Source of the DNA: Mycobacterium sp. 1554424.7
Lineage (GTDB): Bacteria > Actinomycetota > Actinomycetes > Mycobacteriales > Mycobacteriaceae
Length of the DNA stretch: 64,000 nucleotides
Assembly (NCBI RefSeq): GCF_001665295.1
Contig: NZ_LZSE01000120.1
Coordinates: 1-64,000 of the forward strand
Direction of reading: 5' to 3'
Notes under the pieces: model-generated
The model's input: only the letters and a program-made list of their open reading frames with translations
What the model was told of the DNA's origin: nothing
Database searches by the model: none
Shown here: positions 25,536 through 34,286 of the stretch, in pieces
Position numbering within the stretch: position 1 is the stretch's first letter
Layout: each line of letters starts with the position of its first letter
Translations under genes and position numbers: made by a program

Positions 25536-26533
25536 GCTCCAGGGCGGCATTGCTGCGACTGACAATCAGCGCCGTCGCCGCAGTCGTTCTCCTCGTCCTG
25601 CTGCTAAGCGGCATCTCGCAACCCCTCAAGATGCAAACCCGGTCGTATAAAGCGAAATTCACCGACATATCCGGCCTGCACGAGGGAGCCGACGTGCGTG
25701 TTCGCGGAGTCCTCGCAGGGCGGGTGGTTGCCACGGCGCTGCAGCGACAGCAAGGACAAAGCCTTGCGTCCGTGGACTTCACGCTCGACAAGAAATACGG
25801 TGTTGTGTCCAACACCCGGATCGCGGTCAAGTACCAGACGCTCACCGGTTCGCGCTACCTCGATGTGCTCAACCCCTCCGAGGACTACCGACCGGCCAGC
25901 CTGGTGACGTCCGTGCCGACCGCGATGACGCAGCCGTCATTTGACGTCACGCGACTCTTCAACGGCCTGCAACCCGTGCTCGCCACGCTGAATCCGGAGC
26001 AACTCAACGCGTTCGCCGCGAACGCCGCCAACTTCTTGTCCGGCGATGGAAGTGGCTTCGCCCCGGTGCTGGACAGTATCCACAAGCTCACGCAGTTTCT
26101 CGCGGACCGCCAGCAGGTCGTGGCCACATTGATGCGCAACCTCTCCGAGGTTTCCGAGGTCATGTCGGGGCACGCGGAGGACTTCACCAAGATAATCAAC
26201 GGACTGAACACCCCCATCGACAGCGCGCTGACGGTGCTGGACGAATTCCGCAAATCCCAGCTCTACGGACCGGATTTCGTCGAGCCGCTGCTGCGCCTGC
26301 TGACCAATGTCGGATTCAAGCCCGACGACGACATCGACAGGGCGCTGGACACGGCATTCAACAACGTCGACAGAACCCTCGACGCGTTCAAACTGATTCC
26401 GGTCATGTGGGAAAACATCCCCCCGCCGGCCGAAGCGGGAGAGCCCCAGCCGTGCGCTCGGGGTCGCGCGCAGCTGCCCACGACGATGGATGTCCTGCTG
26501 AACGGCCAACGGGTGGTCTTGTGCAACCGGTGA
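25532..26533 (+). CDS. mceB: MceB subunit of mce cluster 1
   Basis: 333 residues: anchor helix at about 8-28, MCE domain at about 37-115 (FTDISGLHEGADVRVRGVLA), then helices rich in heptad-like Leu/Val spacing. The C-terminus has two cysteines (QPCARGR, VVLCNR), common in MceB proteins. ATGA overlap with mceA and a 4-base overlap with the preferred mceC start show tight coupling. Confidence 0.9.
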   Translation: MSSRAALLRLTISAVAAVVLLVLLLSGISQPLKMQTRSYKAKFTDISGLHEGADVRVRGVLAGRVVATALQRQQGQSLASVDFTLDKKYGVVSNTRIAVKYQTLTGSRYLDVLNPSEDYRPASLVTSVPTAMTQPSFDVTRLFNGLQPVLATLNPEQLNAFAANAANFLSGDGSGFAPVLDSIHKLTQFLADRQQVVATLMRNLSEVSEVMSGHAEDFTKIINGLNTPIDSALTVLDEFRKSQLYGPDFVEPLLRLLTNVGFKPDDDIDRALDTAFNNVDRTLDAFKLIPVMWENIPPPAEAGEPQPCARGRAQLPTTMDVLLNGQRVVLCNR

Positions 26534-27489
26534 AACTGCTACGCAACCCGATGGTTTGGGGCGCCGGCGCGCTGGCGCTGGTGACGGTGGTGGCGGTCGT
26601 GGCCGGCCTGCTCTATGTCAGCCCGCCCGGTCAGAAGACCATTACCTTCTACACCGACGATGCGGCTTCGGTCGTGCCGGGAGATCAGGTCCGGATCGCG
26701 GGCATCTCTGTGGGCAAGGTCAAAGACGTCTCGCTGGAGGCCGACCGCGTGCGGGTGCGGGCACGTGTCGATGACACCGCGTTTGTCGGGAACAAGTCCG
26801 CGATCGAGGTCCGCATGCTCACCGTCGTCGGTGGCTACTACGTCAACCTCATTTCCCTGGGTGACCGTCCGCTGGGCGCCGACGCCATTCCGCTGGAACG
26901 GGTGACCATGCCTTACAGCCTGATTCGCACGCTCAACGACGTGACGAAGGTGACCGACAACCTGAGCGCCAAGCCCCTCAACGAATCGCTCAATGAATTA
27001 CAAACGGGCCTGCGTGGCGACAACTTGGATGCGTTGACCGCAATAATCGACGCCGGCAATTCCATCATGTCGACGATCGACCGGCAGCGCGGTCAGATCA
27101 CCTCCATCCTGAACCTCAGCGACGAATACATCCAGCGGCTGAGCGAGTTCCGCCAAGAATTCAAAACGCTGGTCGAGAAGGTCGCCATCATTCAGTCCAT
27201 CTTGGAGCTCTACAGCAAGGGATTCGGTGGCGCCCTGTGGGGGATCGGCGTCGCGATCGACGCGCTCAAACCGATCGGCGTCTTTTATGACAAGCATCGA
27301 GCGCAGTTCCTTGAGAAAGTGCGCAACTTCTTGGCCAAAGGCCGAATCTGGATCGACCACAACGGCGTGATCGTGCGGGGCCTGCGGGACCTGCAGCACC
27401 ACTTCGAGCGGATCCTCGACGTGCAGCAGGACCGGCCGGAACTGTTGGCCACCGACCTGTGCATACCGATGCCCGGGGCGTCATGTTAG
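26530..27489 (+). CDS. mceC: MceC subunit of mce cluster 1
   Basis: 319 residues from GTG 26530, which overlaps the mceB stop as GTGA; GTG 26521 with GGGTGG closer upstream is an alternative giving three more residues. Anchor helix about 10-30, MCE domain about 37-112 (VVPGDQVRIAGISVGKVKDV), then a long helical part with NASL-type repeats such as LNDVTKVTDNLS. It belongs to the Mce hexamer of this cluster. Confidence 0.88.
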   Translation: MKLLRNPMVWGAGALALVTVVAVVAGLLYVSPPGQKTITFYTDDAASVVPGDQVRIAGISVGKVKDVSLEADRVRVRARVDDTAFVGNKSAIEVRMLTVVGGYYVNLISLGDRPLGADAIPLERVTMPYSLIRTLNDVTKVTDNLSAKPLNESLNELQTGLRGDNLDALTAIIDAGNSIMSTIDRQRGQITSILNLSDEYIQRLSEFRQEFKTLVEKVAIIQSILELYSKGFGGALWGIGVAIDALKPIGVFYDKHRAQFLEKVRNFLAKGRIWIDHNGVIVRGLRDLQHHFERILDVQQDRPELLATDLCIPMPGASC

Positions 27490-28583
27490 CGAAAAAGGCA
27501 CGCGCGCGTCGCGTGCTCAGGACTGCCGCGGTGCTGATCTGCGCCGCAGCGGTGGCCCTGGTGTGCGGCTCGTGGACGCCGTTTCGGCAGGAGCAATACG
27601 TCGGCTACTGCGCCATCATGCCCGACAGCATCGGCCTCTATGTCGGTAATCCCGTCACCCAAATGGGCTACAAGATTGGGGAAGTCAGCGCCATCACCCC
27701 GGCCTTGCGTGACGTCCGCGTCGATTTCAAAGTCGACAAAAGCCGTCCGCTGCCGGCCGATGTCAGAGCCGTAACCCGATCCCCCTCGCTGCTGGCGGAT
27801 CGGGCGTTGGAACTCGTCGGCAACTACACGTCAGGCCGCCAGTTGTCGGGCAAGGACTGCATTCCGCTGTCGAGATCTGTGACGCCCAAAAGCCTTTCCG
27901 ACATCATCGGTTCGGCGACCAGCTTCCTGAACGCCATCAACCCCGAGGGCTCGACGAACATCGGCGACGTCGTCGCCGGCCTCGACAAGGCGCTTCGCGG
28001 CAACGGGCCCGGGCTAAGTCAACTGCTGACCACCTCGTCGACAGTCCTGGACGCCCCCGATCGTGCGGTCGCCGATATCCGGTCCATCATCACCAACCTC
28101 GTCACACTGACGTCGACGCTCAGGGAAATCAGCGGGCCGCTGAAGTACAGCATGCTCACGACCTACAAGACCACCGAAGACGTCGAAAAGGCGTTGGCCA
28201 CTCCGGTCTTTCAAGGCGTGATACCGCTGGTCGGTGCGGCGTCGGACATCGAAGTCGAACTCGGTGACGAGATCCAGACCGTGCTCAACGACGCCGAATG
28301 GGCGCTTCGCAAAGTCAGCGCGCACGCCACGTTGTTCGCCAGTCTGATGAAGCCGTACCCCGTCTTGCTCAACTGGCTGGAACGCCATGCCAACGACAAG
28401 CAGTTCTTCACCATCAGATACCGTCCGCCGCTTTATCGCATCGCCACCCCGGTCGACGGGCTGATCACATGCGCAACGCTGAACGCCGCGACTCCCGGTA
28501 GCTGCACGGACGTGGGCGGAAAGCCGTACGCGGTGGACGTGGCGCTGCTGCAGTACGTGTTGACCCAGGCGGCCAAGCGATGA
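27483..28583 (+). CDS. mceD: MceD subunit of mce cluster 1
   Basis: 366 residues from ATG 27483, overlapping mceC by seven bases. Basic N-terminus then an anchor helix (about 13-29), MCE domain about 38-115 with the Cys-containing start YVGYCAIMPDSIGLYVGN, and a helical region. The C-terminal part carries paired cysteines (ITCATLN, GSCTDVG), as in other MceD proteins. Overlaps mceE by four bases. Confidence 0.88.
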   Translation: MLAKKARARRVLRTAAVLICAAAVALVCGSWTPFRQEQYVGYCAIMPDSIGLYVGNPVTQMGYKIGEVSAITPALRDVRVDFKVDKSRPLPADVRAVTRSPSLLADRALELVGNYTSGRQLSGKDCIPLSRSVTPKSLSDIIGSATSFLNAINPEGSTNIGDVVAGLDKALRGNGPGLSQLLTTSSTVLDAPDRAVADIRSIITNLVTLTSTLREISGPLKYSMLTTYKTTEDVEKALATPVFQGVIPLVGAASDIEVELGDEIQTVLNDAEWALRKVSAHATLFASLMKPYPVLLNWLERHANDKQFFTIRYRPPLYRIATPVDGLITCATLNAATPGSCTDVGGKPYAVDVALLQYVLTQAAKR

Positions 28584-29575
28584 TGCGCCGCGCCAGATCC
28601 CTTGCGATCACGATCGCCACCGTTGCCGTGGTCTCGTCGTGCGCGTCGATCGACGTGAACGCCGTACCGGCGCCGGGAAATTCATTCCAGGACGGCTACG
28701 CCCTGGTGATGGAGTTCGACAACGTCCTGAACCTGCCGGCCCGCGCGAAGGTGACGCTGGACGGCATCACCGTGGGCATCGTCACCGGCGTCGCCGTGGC
28801 AGCCAACCACGTGGACGTCACGACGCGCATCGACCCCGCCGTGTCGGTGCCGTCCAATATTCACGCCAGCTTGCAGCAGGCCACCGTCCTGGGCGACATC
28901 TACGTGGCGCTGAGCCGCCCGCCCGACGGCGGCCCCACCGCGCTCCCGTTGGCGCCGGGTGCACGGATCCCCTTGACACACACCGCATCTCCACCACAGC
29001 TCGAAGACACCATCGCTCATCTGGCTGATTTCGCGGGCAGCGGATCCCTGCAACGCATCCAGAACACGATCATCGGCATCAACCGGGTAACCCCGCCCCC
29101 GGCAGACATCCGCAAGATCGCTTCGCAGTTTGCCGCCGACATCTCCGACCTGTCGAACAACGTCGACAACGTCGATCTCTTGCTGAACGGAACGGCGCAG
29201 ACGGCCCAAGTTCTGCATAACCGGATGCCCATGCTGCAGACCTGGTTCAGCGCGCAAGGCATGAGCGGTTGGAAGCACGCCTATGACCTCTACCAATACA
29301 CGGGCACCGCATACCCGAGCGTGGGCACCATCTACTCGGGCGGGTTTTGGATCGTCCCGCTGCTGAACTCGATGGCCGACGCCGCCGGAGCGGTCCAGAA
29401 ATCCAAGTGGGCGTTCGAAAGCGAGGTTCACGAATGGCGAAAGCTCTTCACGGATTACTACCTGCCGCAGGATAAGTATCCGGCCATCAATATCACGTCC
29501 ATCGTCGGGCCCGACGGCCGAGAGCTGTCCGGCAACGTGCACGACGTCCTGCGGATCCTTGGTGCGATGCCATGA
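28580..29575 (+). CDS. mceE: MceE lipoprotein of mce cluster 1 (LprK-like)
   Basis: 331 residues with a lipoprotein signal: basic MMRRAR, a hydrophobic stretch and the lipobox VSSC with Cys21 as the acylation site. MCE domain about 38-112 (LPARAKVTLDGITVGIVTGV). MceE is the lipid-anchored subunit in mycobacterial Mce complexes. Start overlaps the mceD stop (ATGATG). Confidence 0.9.
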   Translation: MMRRARSLAITIATVAVVSSCASIDVNAVPAPGNSFQDGYALVMEFDNVLNLPARAKVTLDGITVGIVTGVAVAANHVDVTTRIDPAVSVPSNIHASLQQATVLGDIYVALSRPPDGGPTALPLAPGARIPLTHTASPPQLEDTIAHLADFAGSGSLQRIQNTIIGINRVTPPPADIRKIASQFAADISDLSNNVDNVDLLLNGTAQTAQVLHNRMPMLQTWFSAQGMSGWKHAYDLYQYTGTAYPSVGTIYSGGFWIVPLLNSMADAAGAVQKSKWAFESEVHEWRKLFTDYYLPQDKYPAINITSIVGPDGRELSGNVHDVLRILGAMP

Positions 29576-30594
29576 AAGTCAAAGGCGCCCTGTCGTTTGC
29601 CGCGTTCGCGGTCATGATTGTGTTCGCTCTCGGCTACTTCAGGTCGATGGGCGTGAGTTTGACACCCCCGCCCCAGCGCACCAGCGTATCCATGGCCGTC
29701 CACGACATCGGCGGCCTGGTGGTCGGGTCGAGTGTGCAATTGCGGGGCGTCCCGATCGGCGCGGTCACGGGCATCACCACGTCGCTCGCGGGTGCCACGG
29801 TCAATTTCTATATCGACAGCCACTACAAAATTCCGGTGGACAGCGATATTCGCTTGGAAAACCTATCCGCTCTTGGTGAAGCCTATGTCGAGTTCGTCCC
29901 GCGCAGCGAAGGCGGGCCGATGCTGCAGGATGGCCAGCGGCTTGCCACCGACGCGATAACTCAACCCCCGTCGATCTCCGACCTGGCGACGACGGTGGTG
30001 CGGGTACTCAACCAGTTCGATCCCCCCGCGCTGGAACGCATCGTCGACGAAACCGATGCCGCCCTGCCGAGTCCCACCACGGTGCTGCCCAATTTGTCGC
30101 GCACGGCCACGCTGCTCAGAAACACCGCGGCAACCATGCATGGCAAGGGACGCGACCTGCTTGACAACTTCCAGGTGCTATTGCGCAACGCGCACTGGGT
30201 AGGTCCCGTAATCGCCTTCAACACACCGTGGCTCACCAAGATGGGACACGACTTCGCCGCACTCAACGACGCGGCGGTGGTACTACACGACCGCGGAGCG
30301 CCGCAGACGTTGCACAACCTCTCGCACCTGGTCGGCCGGCTCGAGCATTTCCTCGATCATTCCGGGGGAGATGTCAAGGTGCTCATGCAGTCGATGCTGC
30401 CTTACCTGAACGACATATCGGGGGCCTTGATGAATCTCGATACCGCCCAGATTCTTCACAACGCATTGGCCTCGGTGCCGGAAGATGGCGCCGTCACGCT
30501 CCATGTCAGCATCCCCGATGCCCGCGCGCCCGAAAATCCCCAGGCCGGTGTACCTCCGACCGGCGATGCCCACGGAAGTCCGGGCGCGCGCTGA
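29572..30594 (+). CDS. mceF: MceF subunit of mce cluster 1
   Basis: 340 residues: anchor helix about 6-24, MCE domain about 38-110 (GGLVVGSSVQLRGVPIGAV), helical remainder and a short Pro/Gly-rich end. Closes the six-subunit set; ATGA overlap with mceE. An accessory mas gene follows after 49 bases. Confidence 0.9.
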   Translation: MKVKGALSFAAFAVMIVFALGYFRSMGVSLTPPPQRTSVSMAVHDIGGLVVGSSVQLRGVPIGAVTGITTSLAGATVNFYIDSHYKIPVDSDIRLENLSALGEAYVEFVPRSEGGPMLQDGQRLATDAITQPPSISDLATTVVRVLNQFDPPALERIVDETDAALPSPTTVLPNLSRTATLLRNTAATMHGKGRDLLDNFQVLLRNAHWVGPVIAFNTPWLTKMGHDFAALNDAAVVLHDRGAPQTLHNLSHLVGRLEHFLDHSGGDVKVLMQSMLPYLNDISGALMNLDTAQILHNALASVPEDGAVTLHVSIPDARAPENPQAGVPPTGDAHGSPGAR

Positions 30595-30643
30595 TGGGAA
30601 CGGGGCGCGACATGTGCGGGGCAAAACAAGAAAGGGACAACCC

Positions 30644-31405
30644 ATGAGCGATAACAACAACAACGGCGTGAAACTGAAGTCGGCCACCACCGAGCCAACG
30701 CATCATGCTGTGGCGAAACCGGATCCCGGCCATAAGGGCGACCCGCAGAAGATAGGACCCGATGCTCCCGCCGCTGAGACGACCGATGCCACCGACGACA
30801 CCGACGATGAAGACGGTGACGATCCGGCCGATGAGCCGGCCGCCGATAAAGGCAAACAGCGTGGCGAACGCGCACAACGGCGCCTGTCGATCTCCGTCAG
30901 CGCGCGCGGCCTGCTATCCGGCGCGCTGATTACCGCGCTGGTGGGCGCGCTCGCCACGTTCGTCTGGCTTTACATCGACGCGCGGCGCGAACTCGACGCG
31001 CAGGCCCGCAGGGCGGACAACTACGCGCACGCAGAGAAGGTGGCCCTCGACTATGCCGTCAACGCAGCGTCGATGAATTTCCAGGACCTCAACGGGTGGA
31101 AAGCCAAATTGGTGGCCGGAACCAGCCCCGAATTGAACGAAAAATTAAGTAAGGCAGCCGACTCCATGCAACAGATCCTGGTCCCGTTGCAGTGGACCTC
31201 GAACACGCGACCACTGATCGCCAAGGTTCGTTCGAACACGGCGGGCATCTACGTCGTCGACTGTTTCGTGAGCGTGCAAACCAAGACGGTGCAGGCGCCA
31301 GATCCGCTGATGTCCACGGCAACATACAGCCTCACGCTCGACAGCAATAAGAACTGGCAGATCACCGACGTCGGCGGAATCGGCGCGCTGACCGGCCAAA
31401 GATAG
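30644..31405 (+). CDS. Mce-associated membrane protein (Mas) of mce cluster 1
   Basis: 253 residues. The first 85 are hydrophilic, very rich in Asp, Glu, Ala and Pro; a single membrane helix follows (LLSGALITALVGALATFVWLY's core), then a periplasmic domain of about 145 residues with the SnoaL/NTF2-like strand pattern common to Mce-associated proteins. Mas proteins in M. tuberculosis support Mce complex assembly or stability. AAAGGGA six bases before the ATG supports the start. Confidence 0.82.
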   Translation: MSDNNNNGVKLKSATTEPTHHAVAKPDPGHKGDPQKIGPDAPAAETTDATDDTDDEDGDDPADEPAADKGKQRGERAQRRLSISVSARGLLSGALITALVGALATFVWLYIDARRELDAQARRADNYAHAEKVALDYAVNAASMNFQDLNGWKAKLVAGTSPELNEKLSKAADSMQQILVPLQWTSNTRPLIAKVRSNTAGIYVVDCFVSVQTKTVQAPDPLMSTATYSLTLDSNKNWQITDVGGIGALTGQR

Positions 31406-31435
31406 CTCGGAAACATCCGGGGAATGAGGTGCACC

Positions 31436-32068
31436 ATGCGTCATTGCCACTCGCATTGGCGTGGACTCGGTTTGGCGGCCGCACTGATCGCATCCCTCAC
31501 GGCGGCCACCACCGTCGCTCCCGAGGCGAGTGCCGAGCCATCGGACCCACCCAGCAACGATCAATTGATCCGCCCGCTGCCCCCGATCGTCGTGCACCCG
31601 ACGAACTGGGCGCCGAAGTTTCCCTTCCCGTACGACCAGACCAGGAACCAGGTCACCCCGGCAGACACCCGGGCGGAATCCGAAATGTGCCAGTGGTACA
31701 CCGCTCAGTACCAGATCATCAATGACCAAATCGAGCGGGTTCAATTCAATCGGATCAGCCCCAATGGGACGGACTGGGACTACTCCGCGAACGGCGTTCA
31801 GCAACAGGTCGACATCGTCACCGGCAACATAGACCAGTCGGTGAACTTTCTCGGTCCCCGCGCCCAGGCACTCACCCAACGTCAAGACTTCGCCGGCGAC
31901 AACTATTTTCCCCTCTATCAGGGCGAGGCCTTTTACGGCTTATGGCAGGAGCTCTCTAATGTGAGCAACGGCATCAAGGCGCACCAGCCCGACTGGATCA
32001 CCGGACCTTCCTACCTACGGGTGAAAAGGTTGGCCAGCGAGATCCACCGTTCGCACGTGTGCGATTGA
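31436..32068 (+). CDS. Secreted protein of unknown function in mce cluster 1
   Basis: About 210 residues with a signal peptide (MRHCHSHWRG, hydrophobic core, likely cleavage after ASA before EPSDPP). The mature part begins Pro-rich (LIRPLPPIVVHP) and contains SEMCQWYTAQYQIINDQIER and a final Cys near the end, suggesting a disulfide. No known domain recognised. ATG 31436 has GAGG at good spacing; ATG 31424 does not. It is transcribed with the mce genes and is presumably an extracytoplasmic accessory factor. Confidence 0.65.
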   Translation: MRHCHSHWRGLGLAAALIASLTAATTVAPEASAEPSDPPSNDQLIRPLPPIVVHPTNWAPKFPFPYDQTRNQVTPADTRAESEMCQWYTAQYQIINDQIERVQFNRISPNGTDWDYSANGVQQQVDIVTGNIDQSVNFLGPRAQALTQRQDFAGDNYFPLYQGEAFYGLWQELSNVSNGIKAHQPDWITGPSYLRVKRLASEIHRSHVCD

Positions 32069-32080
32069 CGGATCGCCGCG

Positions 32081-32602
32081 ATGCGTAAAGATGTCTCACC
32101 CCGAAGCCGCGTGCGGCGCGCGCAGCGCCTTGCGATGCGCCGCGGCTACCGCTGCACCGCCGCGGTGATGATCGCCGCAACGGCGCTCGCTGCGAGTGCC
32201 GTTGGGTTGCCTTCGGCCGCCGCCGACTTCACGGGCAGTCTCAGGGATGCGGTGATGCAGGCGCGCCAGGGCTCCTCGTGTGGAGCGTTGCGGCCCGAGG
32301 CGCTTGCCGACCAAACGGCCGCGATCGCCGCCCGCTCAACGGACACGTATCTCGATCACAACGCGCGGGTCATTCCGGTGTCGGATCCGCTTCCGATCTT
32401 GAAAGACCTCGGCCTCAACGCCGGCAAGGCAAAGTTGTTGCAGGGTGCCGGCCAAACCGAGGCCGACGCGATCAAGGCCATCTTGATCACCGGCTACAAA
32501 GAACTCCCAGACTGCTCCTACACGGCATACGGGACGAGCACGTCACCGAACACCAACCTCGGCAGTTGGTTCCTGTCCGCAGTGGTCTTGGTGGGGCCCT
32601 AG
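32081..32602 (+). CDS. Secreted CAP-like domain protein in mce cluster 1
   Basis: 173 residues with a long basic N-region, a membrane-spanning signal (AAVMIAATALAASAVGLPSAAA) and a compact domain with Cys pairs (SSCGAL, PDCSYT). The order LRPEALADQTAAIAARSTDTYL ... TEADAIKAILITGYKELPDC ... GSWFLSAVVLV follows the CAP/SCP fold in reduced form. The equivalent place in mce cluster 2 holds a clearer CAP protein, so both clusters end in CAP-type secreted proteins. The classic His/Glu cavity residues are not evident, so binding rather than catalysis is likely. Confidence 0.55.
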   Translation: MRKDVSPRSRVRRAQRLAMRRGYRCTAAVMIAATALAASAVGLPSAAADFTGSLRDAVMQARQGSSCGALRPEALADQTAAIAARSTDTYLDHNARVIPVSDPLPILKDLGLNAGKAKLLQGAGQTEADAIKAILITGYKELPDCSYTAYGTSTSPNTNLGSWFLSAVVLVGP

Positions 32603-33028
32603 ATGCGATTGTCGCGATACCTGAACCGCAGTTGGGTTGTGGCGGTGGTGCTGACCACCGGAATCGTTGCCGTGCTGTCTGCCCCGGTCGCTCACGCCGA
32701 GGACACCGTTACCTACGAGATTGTCTCCGACCAGGACAACGTGCCTGCCGCAAATGTCGAGTTCTACGACCGGTCCGAACGCAAAGCATTACAGCACGTT
32801 TCACTGCCCTGGCGGCTCACGGCCGAGGTGCGAGACGCCGTCAGTCCGACAAAAGATGGCGCCGAAATTCGCGCCGACTGGCGGCCGTATCGCTGGCCGT
32901 ACAAGTACGTCACGGTGCGCATCTACCTCGGAGACAAGCTGCTATGCGAAAGCACCCTCGATGTCGGCGATGCGACCTGCTACGGCAGCACGCCGCACCG
33001 AAATTTCCCCCAAACCGGTGGGGAGTGA
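32603..33028 (+). CDS. Secreted MmpS-like domain protein in mce cluster 1
   Basis: 141 residues: signal peptide ending SAPVAHA before EDTVTYE, then a beta-rich domain with VTYEIVSDQDNVPAANVEFYD, VSLPW and YVTVRIYLGDKLLCES, resembling the periplasmic domain of MmpS proteins (partners of MmpL lipid exporters). Two cysteines probably form a disulfide. It starts directly after the preceding stop codon. No MmpL is nearby, so it probably serves the Mce complex. Confidence 0.6.
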   Translation: MRLSRYLNRSWVVAVVLTTGIVAVLSAPVAHAEDTVTYEIVSDQDNVPAANVEFYDRSERKALQHVSLPWRLTAEVRDAVSPTKDGAEIRADWRPYRWPYKYVTVRIYLGDKLLCESTLDVGDATCYGSTPHRNFPQTGGE

Positions 33029-33030
33029 TT

Positions 33031-33540
33031 GTGCGTAAGGAAGGTTCGTCCCGGTGGTTGGCCACCCTGTCGACCATCGCGCTGGCGCTGCTGAGCGCGC
33101 CCCGATCACATGCCGATCCGGTTGACGCGACGATCGCGCCCAATCCCTATCCGAAGGACAGCCTCGTCTTGGCGGCCTACACCCGCCTTGACCCCGCCCA
33201 GTATTTCCTGCCCGGCCTCTACGGGGTGTATTTCCTGACCCCTACGGGGCTCAACTGTGGGATCTGGCTGCGGGGAAGCTTTGGCTGCGCCGGTCCTCTT
33301 CCCGACACCCCGCCTGGAACTGACCACATCGGCTGGTTCAACGGGGATACCAGGGTCCATCATGATCCGGCGATCGCGATCGGGTTTCCCCATGCGCAAG
33401 CGCAGCAGGTCCTGCCGCCCCGCAGCTATCTCAACTGGAACGAGACGACCTGCGCCACAATGGCGGACACCAGCACCTACTGCTACCGCGGCATGTTCCG
33501 CTTTCTCATCACCCCGAACGGCACATACCTCAACGGTTGA
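33031..33540 (+). CDS. Secreted protein of unknown function closing mce cluster 1
   Basis: 169 residues; signal peptide with likely cleavage after RSHA before DPVDATI. The mature part has four cysteines (LNCGIW, FGCAGP, TTCATM, TYCYRG), a pattern for two disulfides. No family name is recognised. GTG 33031 has GGTGGGG upstream with about six bases' spacing; GTG 33025 would overlap the previous stop as GTGA. Last gene of mce cluster 1. Confidence 0.6.
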   Translation: MRKEGSSRWLATLSTIALALLSAPRSHADPVDATIAPNPYPKDSLVLAAYTRLDPAQYFLPGLYGVYFLTPTGLNCGIWLRGSFGCAGPLPDTPPGTDHIGWFNGDTRVHHDPAIAIGFPHAQAQQVLPPRSYLNWNETTCATMADTSTYCYRGMFRFLITPNGTYLNG

Positions 33541-33629
33541 TCATGTCCGATGCCCATCTTCGCCACAGCCGTCGCTTGTCACGTGGTGCCTGTGACGGCG
33601 CAAGCAGGACCTTCCGCCGCGCAACGCGA

Positions 33630-33645
33630 AATCAGCATGATGAAT
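33630..33645. promoter_or_regulatory. GntR/FadR operator, site 3
   Basis: AATCAGCATGATGAAT matches ATTCANCATGNTGAAT with one difference. It lies in the 192-base leader of the flavin reductase operon. Confidence 0.6.
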
Positions 33646-33699
33646 AACGGCGAATCTATTGACAGGCGCATGGGCGGGCTCGCAGACTGCAAGGAAGTA

Positions 33700-33715
33700 A
33701 TTCAGCATGGTGAAT
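33700..33715. promoter_or_regulatory. GntR/FadR operator, site 4
   Basis: ATTCAGCATGGTGAAT fits the motif exactly. It ends 17 bases before the flavin reductase GTG and 54 bases after site 3, so the two could be occupied together. Confidence 0.68.
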
Positions 33716-33732
33716 TTGGTGGGAAGGCCGCA

Positions 33733-34254
33733 GTGGTACTCGATCGGCACTTTCGCGACTTGATGGCGGGGGTCTGCGCCCCGGTTGCGGTCGTGACGAC
33801 CGCCGACCACGACGGGGCGCACGGCGCAACCGTGAGTTCGCTGGCGTCGGTGTCGCTCCGGCCGCCGCTGGTATCGATCGCACTGGATCGCGGCTCCGCG
33901 TTGTTGGCGCGCATCCTTTCAAGCTGTCGCTTCGGGGTCAACGTACTCGGGCGCGCCCAGGACGACCTCGCCGTCGTCTTCGCCAAAAGGGGAGTGGACC
34001 GATTCAGCCAAGTGCGTTGGTCGATGGCGGATGGGTTGCCGCGTTTGGACGGCGCAGTCGGTTGGGCGGCGTGCGACCTCCATCAATCGGTGGAGGCCGG
34101 CGATCACGTGCTGCTCATCGGCCTGGTGCACCACGCCGCATCTTCCCCCGAACCGCCTTTGATCTACGGCCACCGCACATTTGGCACACATTCGCAATTC
34201 AAACAACGGCCCCGCACGCCGATCACCGACCACATCGCCGCTTGTGCCCGCTGA
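33733..34254 (+). CDS. Flavin reductase (small component of a two-component monooxygenase)
   Basis: 173 residues of the HsaB/HpaC flavin reductase family: PVAVVTTADHDGAHGATVSSLASVS near the start, RPPLVSIALDRGSALLARI, FGVNVLGRAQDDLAVVFA, and a closing GDHVLLIGLVHH. It makes reduced FMN/FAD with NAD(P)H for the monooxygenase encoded 32 bases downstream. GTG 33733 is chosen for GGAAGG five bases upstream and because two operator sites lie before it; an ATG at 33550 in frame would include those sites and add 61 unlikely residues. Confidence 0.85.
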   Translation: MVLDRHFRDLMAGVCAPVAVVTTADHDGAHGATVSSLASVSLRPPLVSIALDRGSALLARILSSCRFGVNVLGRAQDDLAVVFAKRGVDRFSQVRWSMADGLPRLDGAVGWAACDLHQSVEAGDHVLLIGLVHHAASSPEPPLIYGHRTFGTHSQFKQRPRTPITDHIAACAR

Positions 34255-34286
34255 ATAGGGCATCCCTACACCGAGGAGTAAACGCG

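Noticed and set aside
33550-33732. 61-residue N-terminal extension of the flavin reductase
   Set aside because: It would contain both operator sites, lacks a ribosome site and exceeds the family's length; GTG 33733 fits better.
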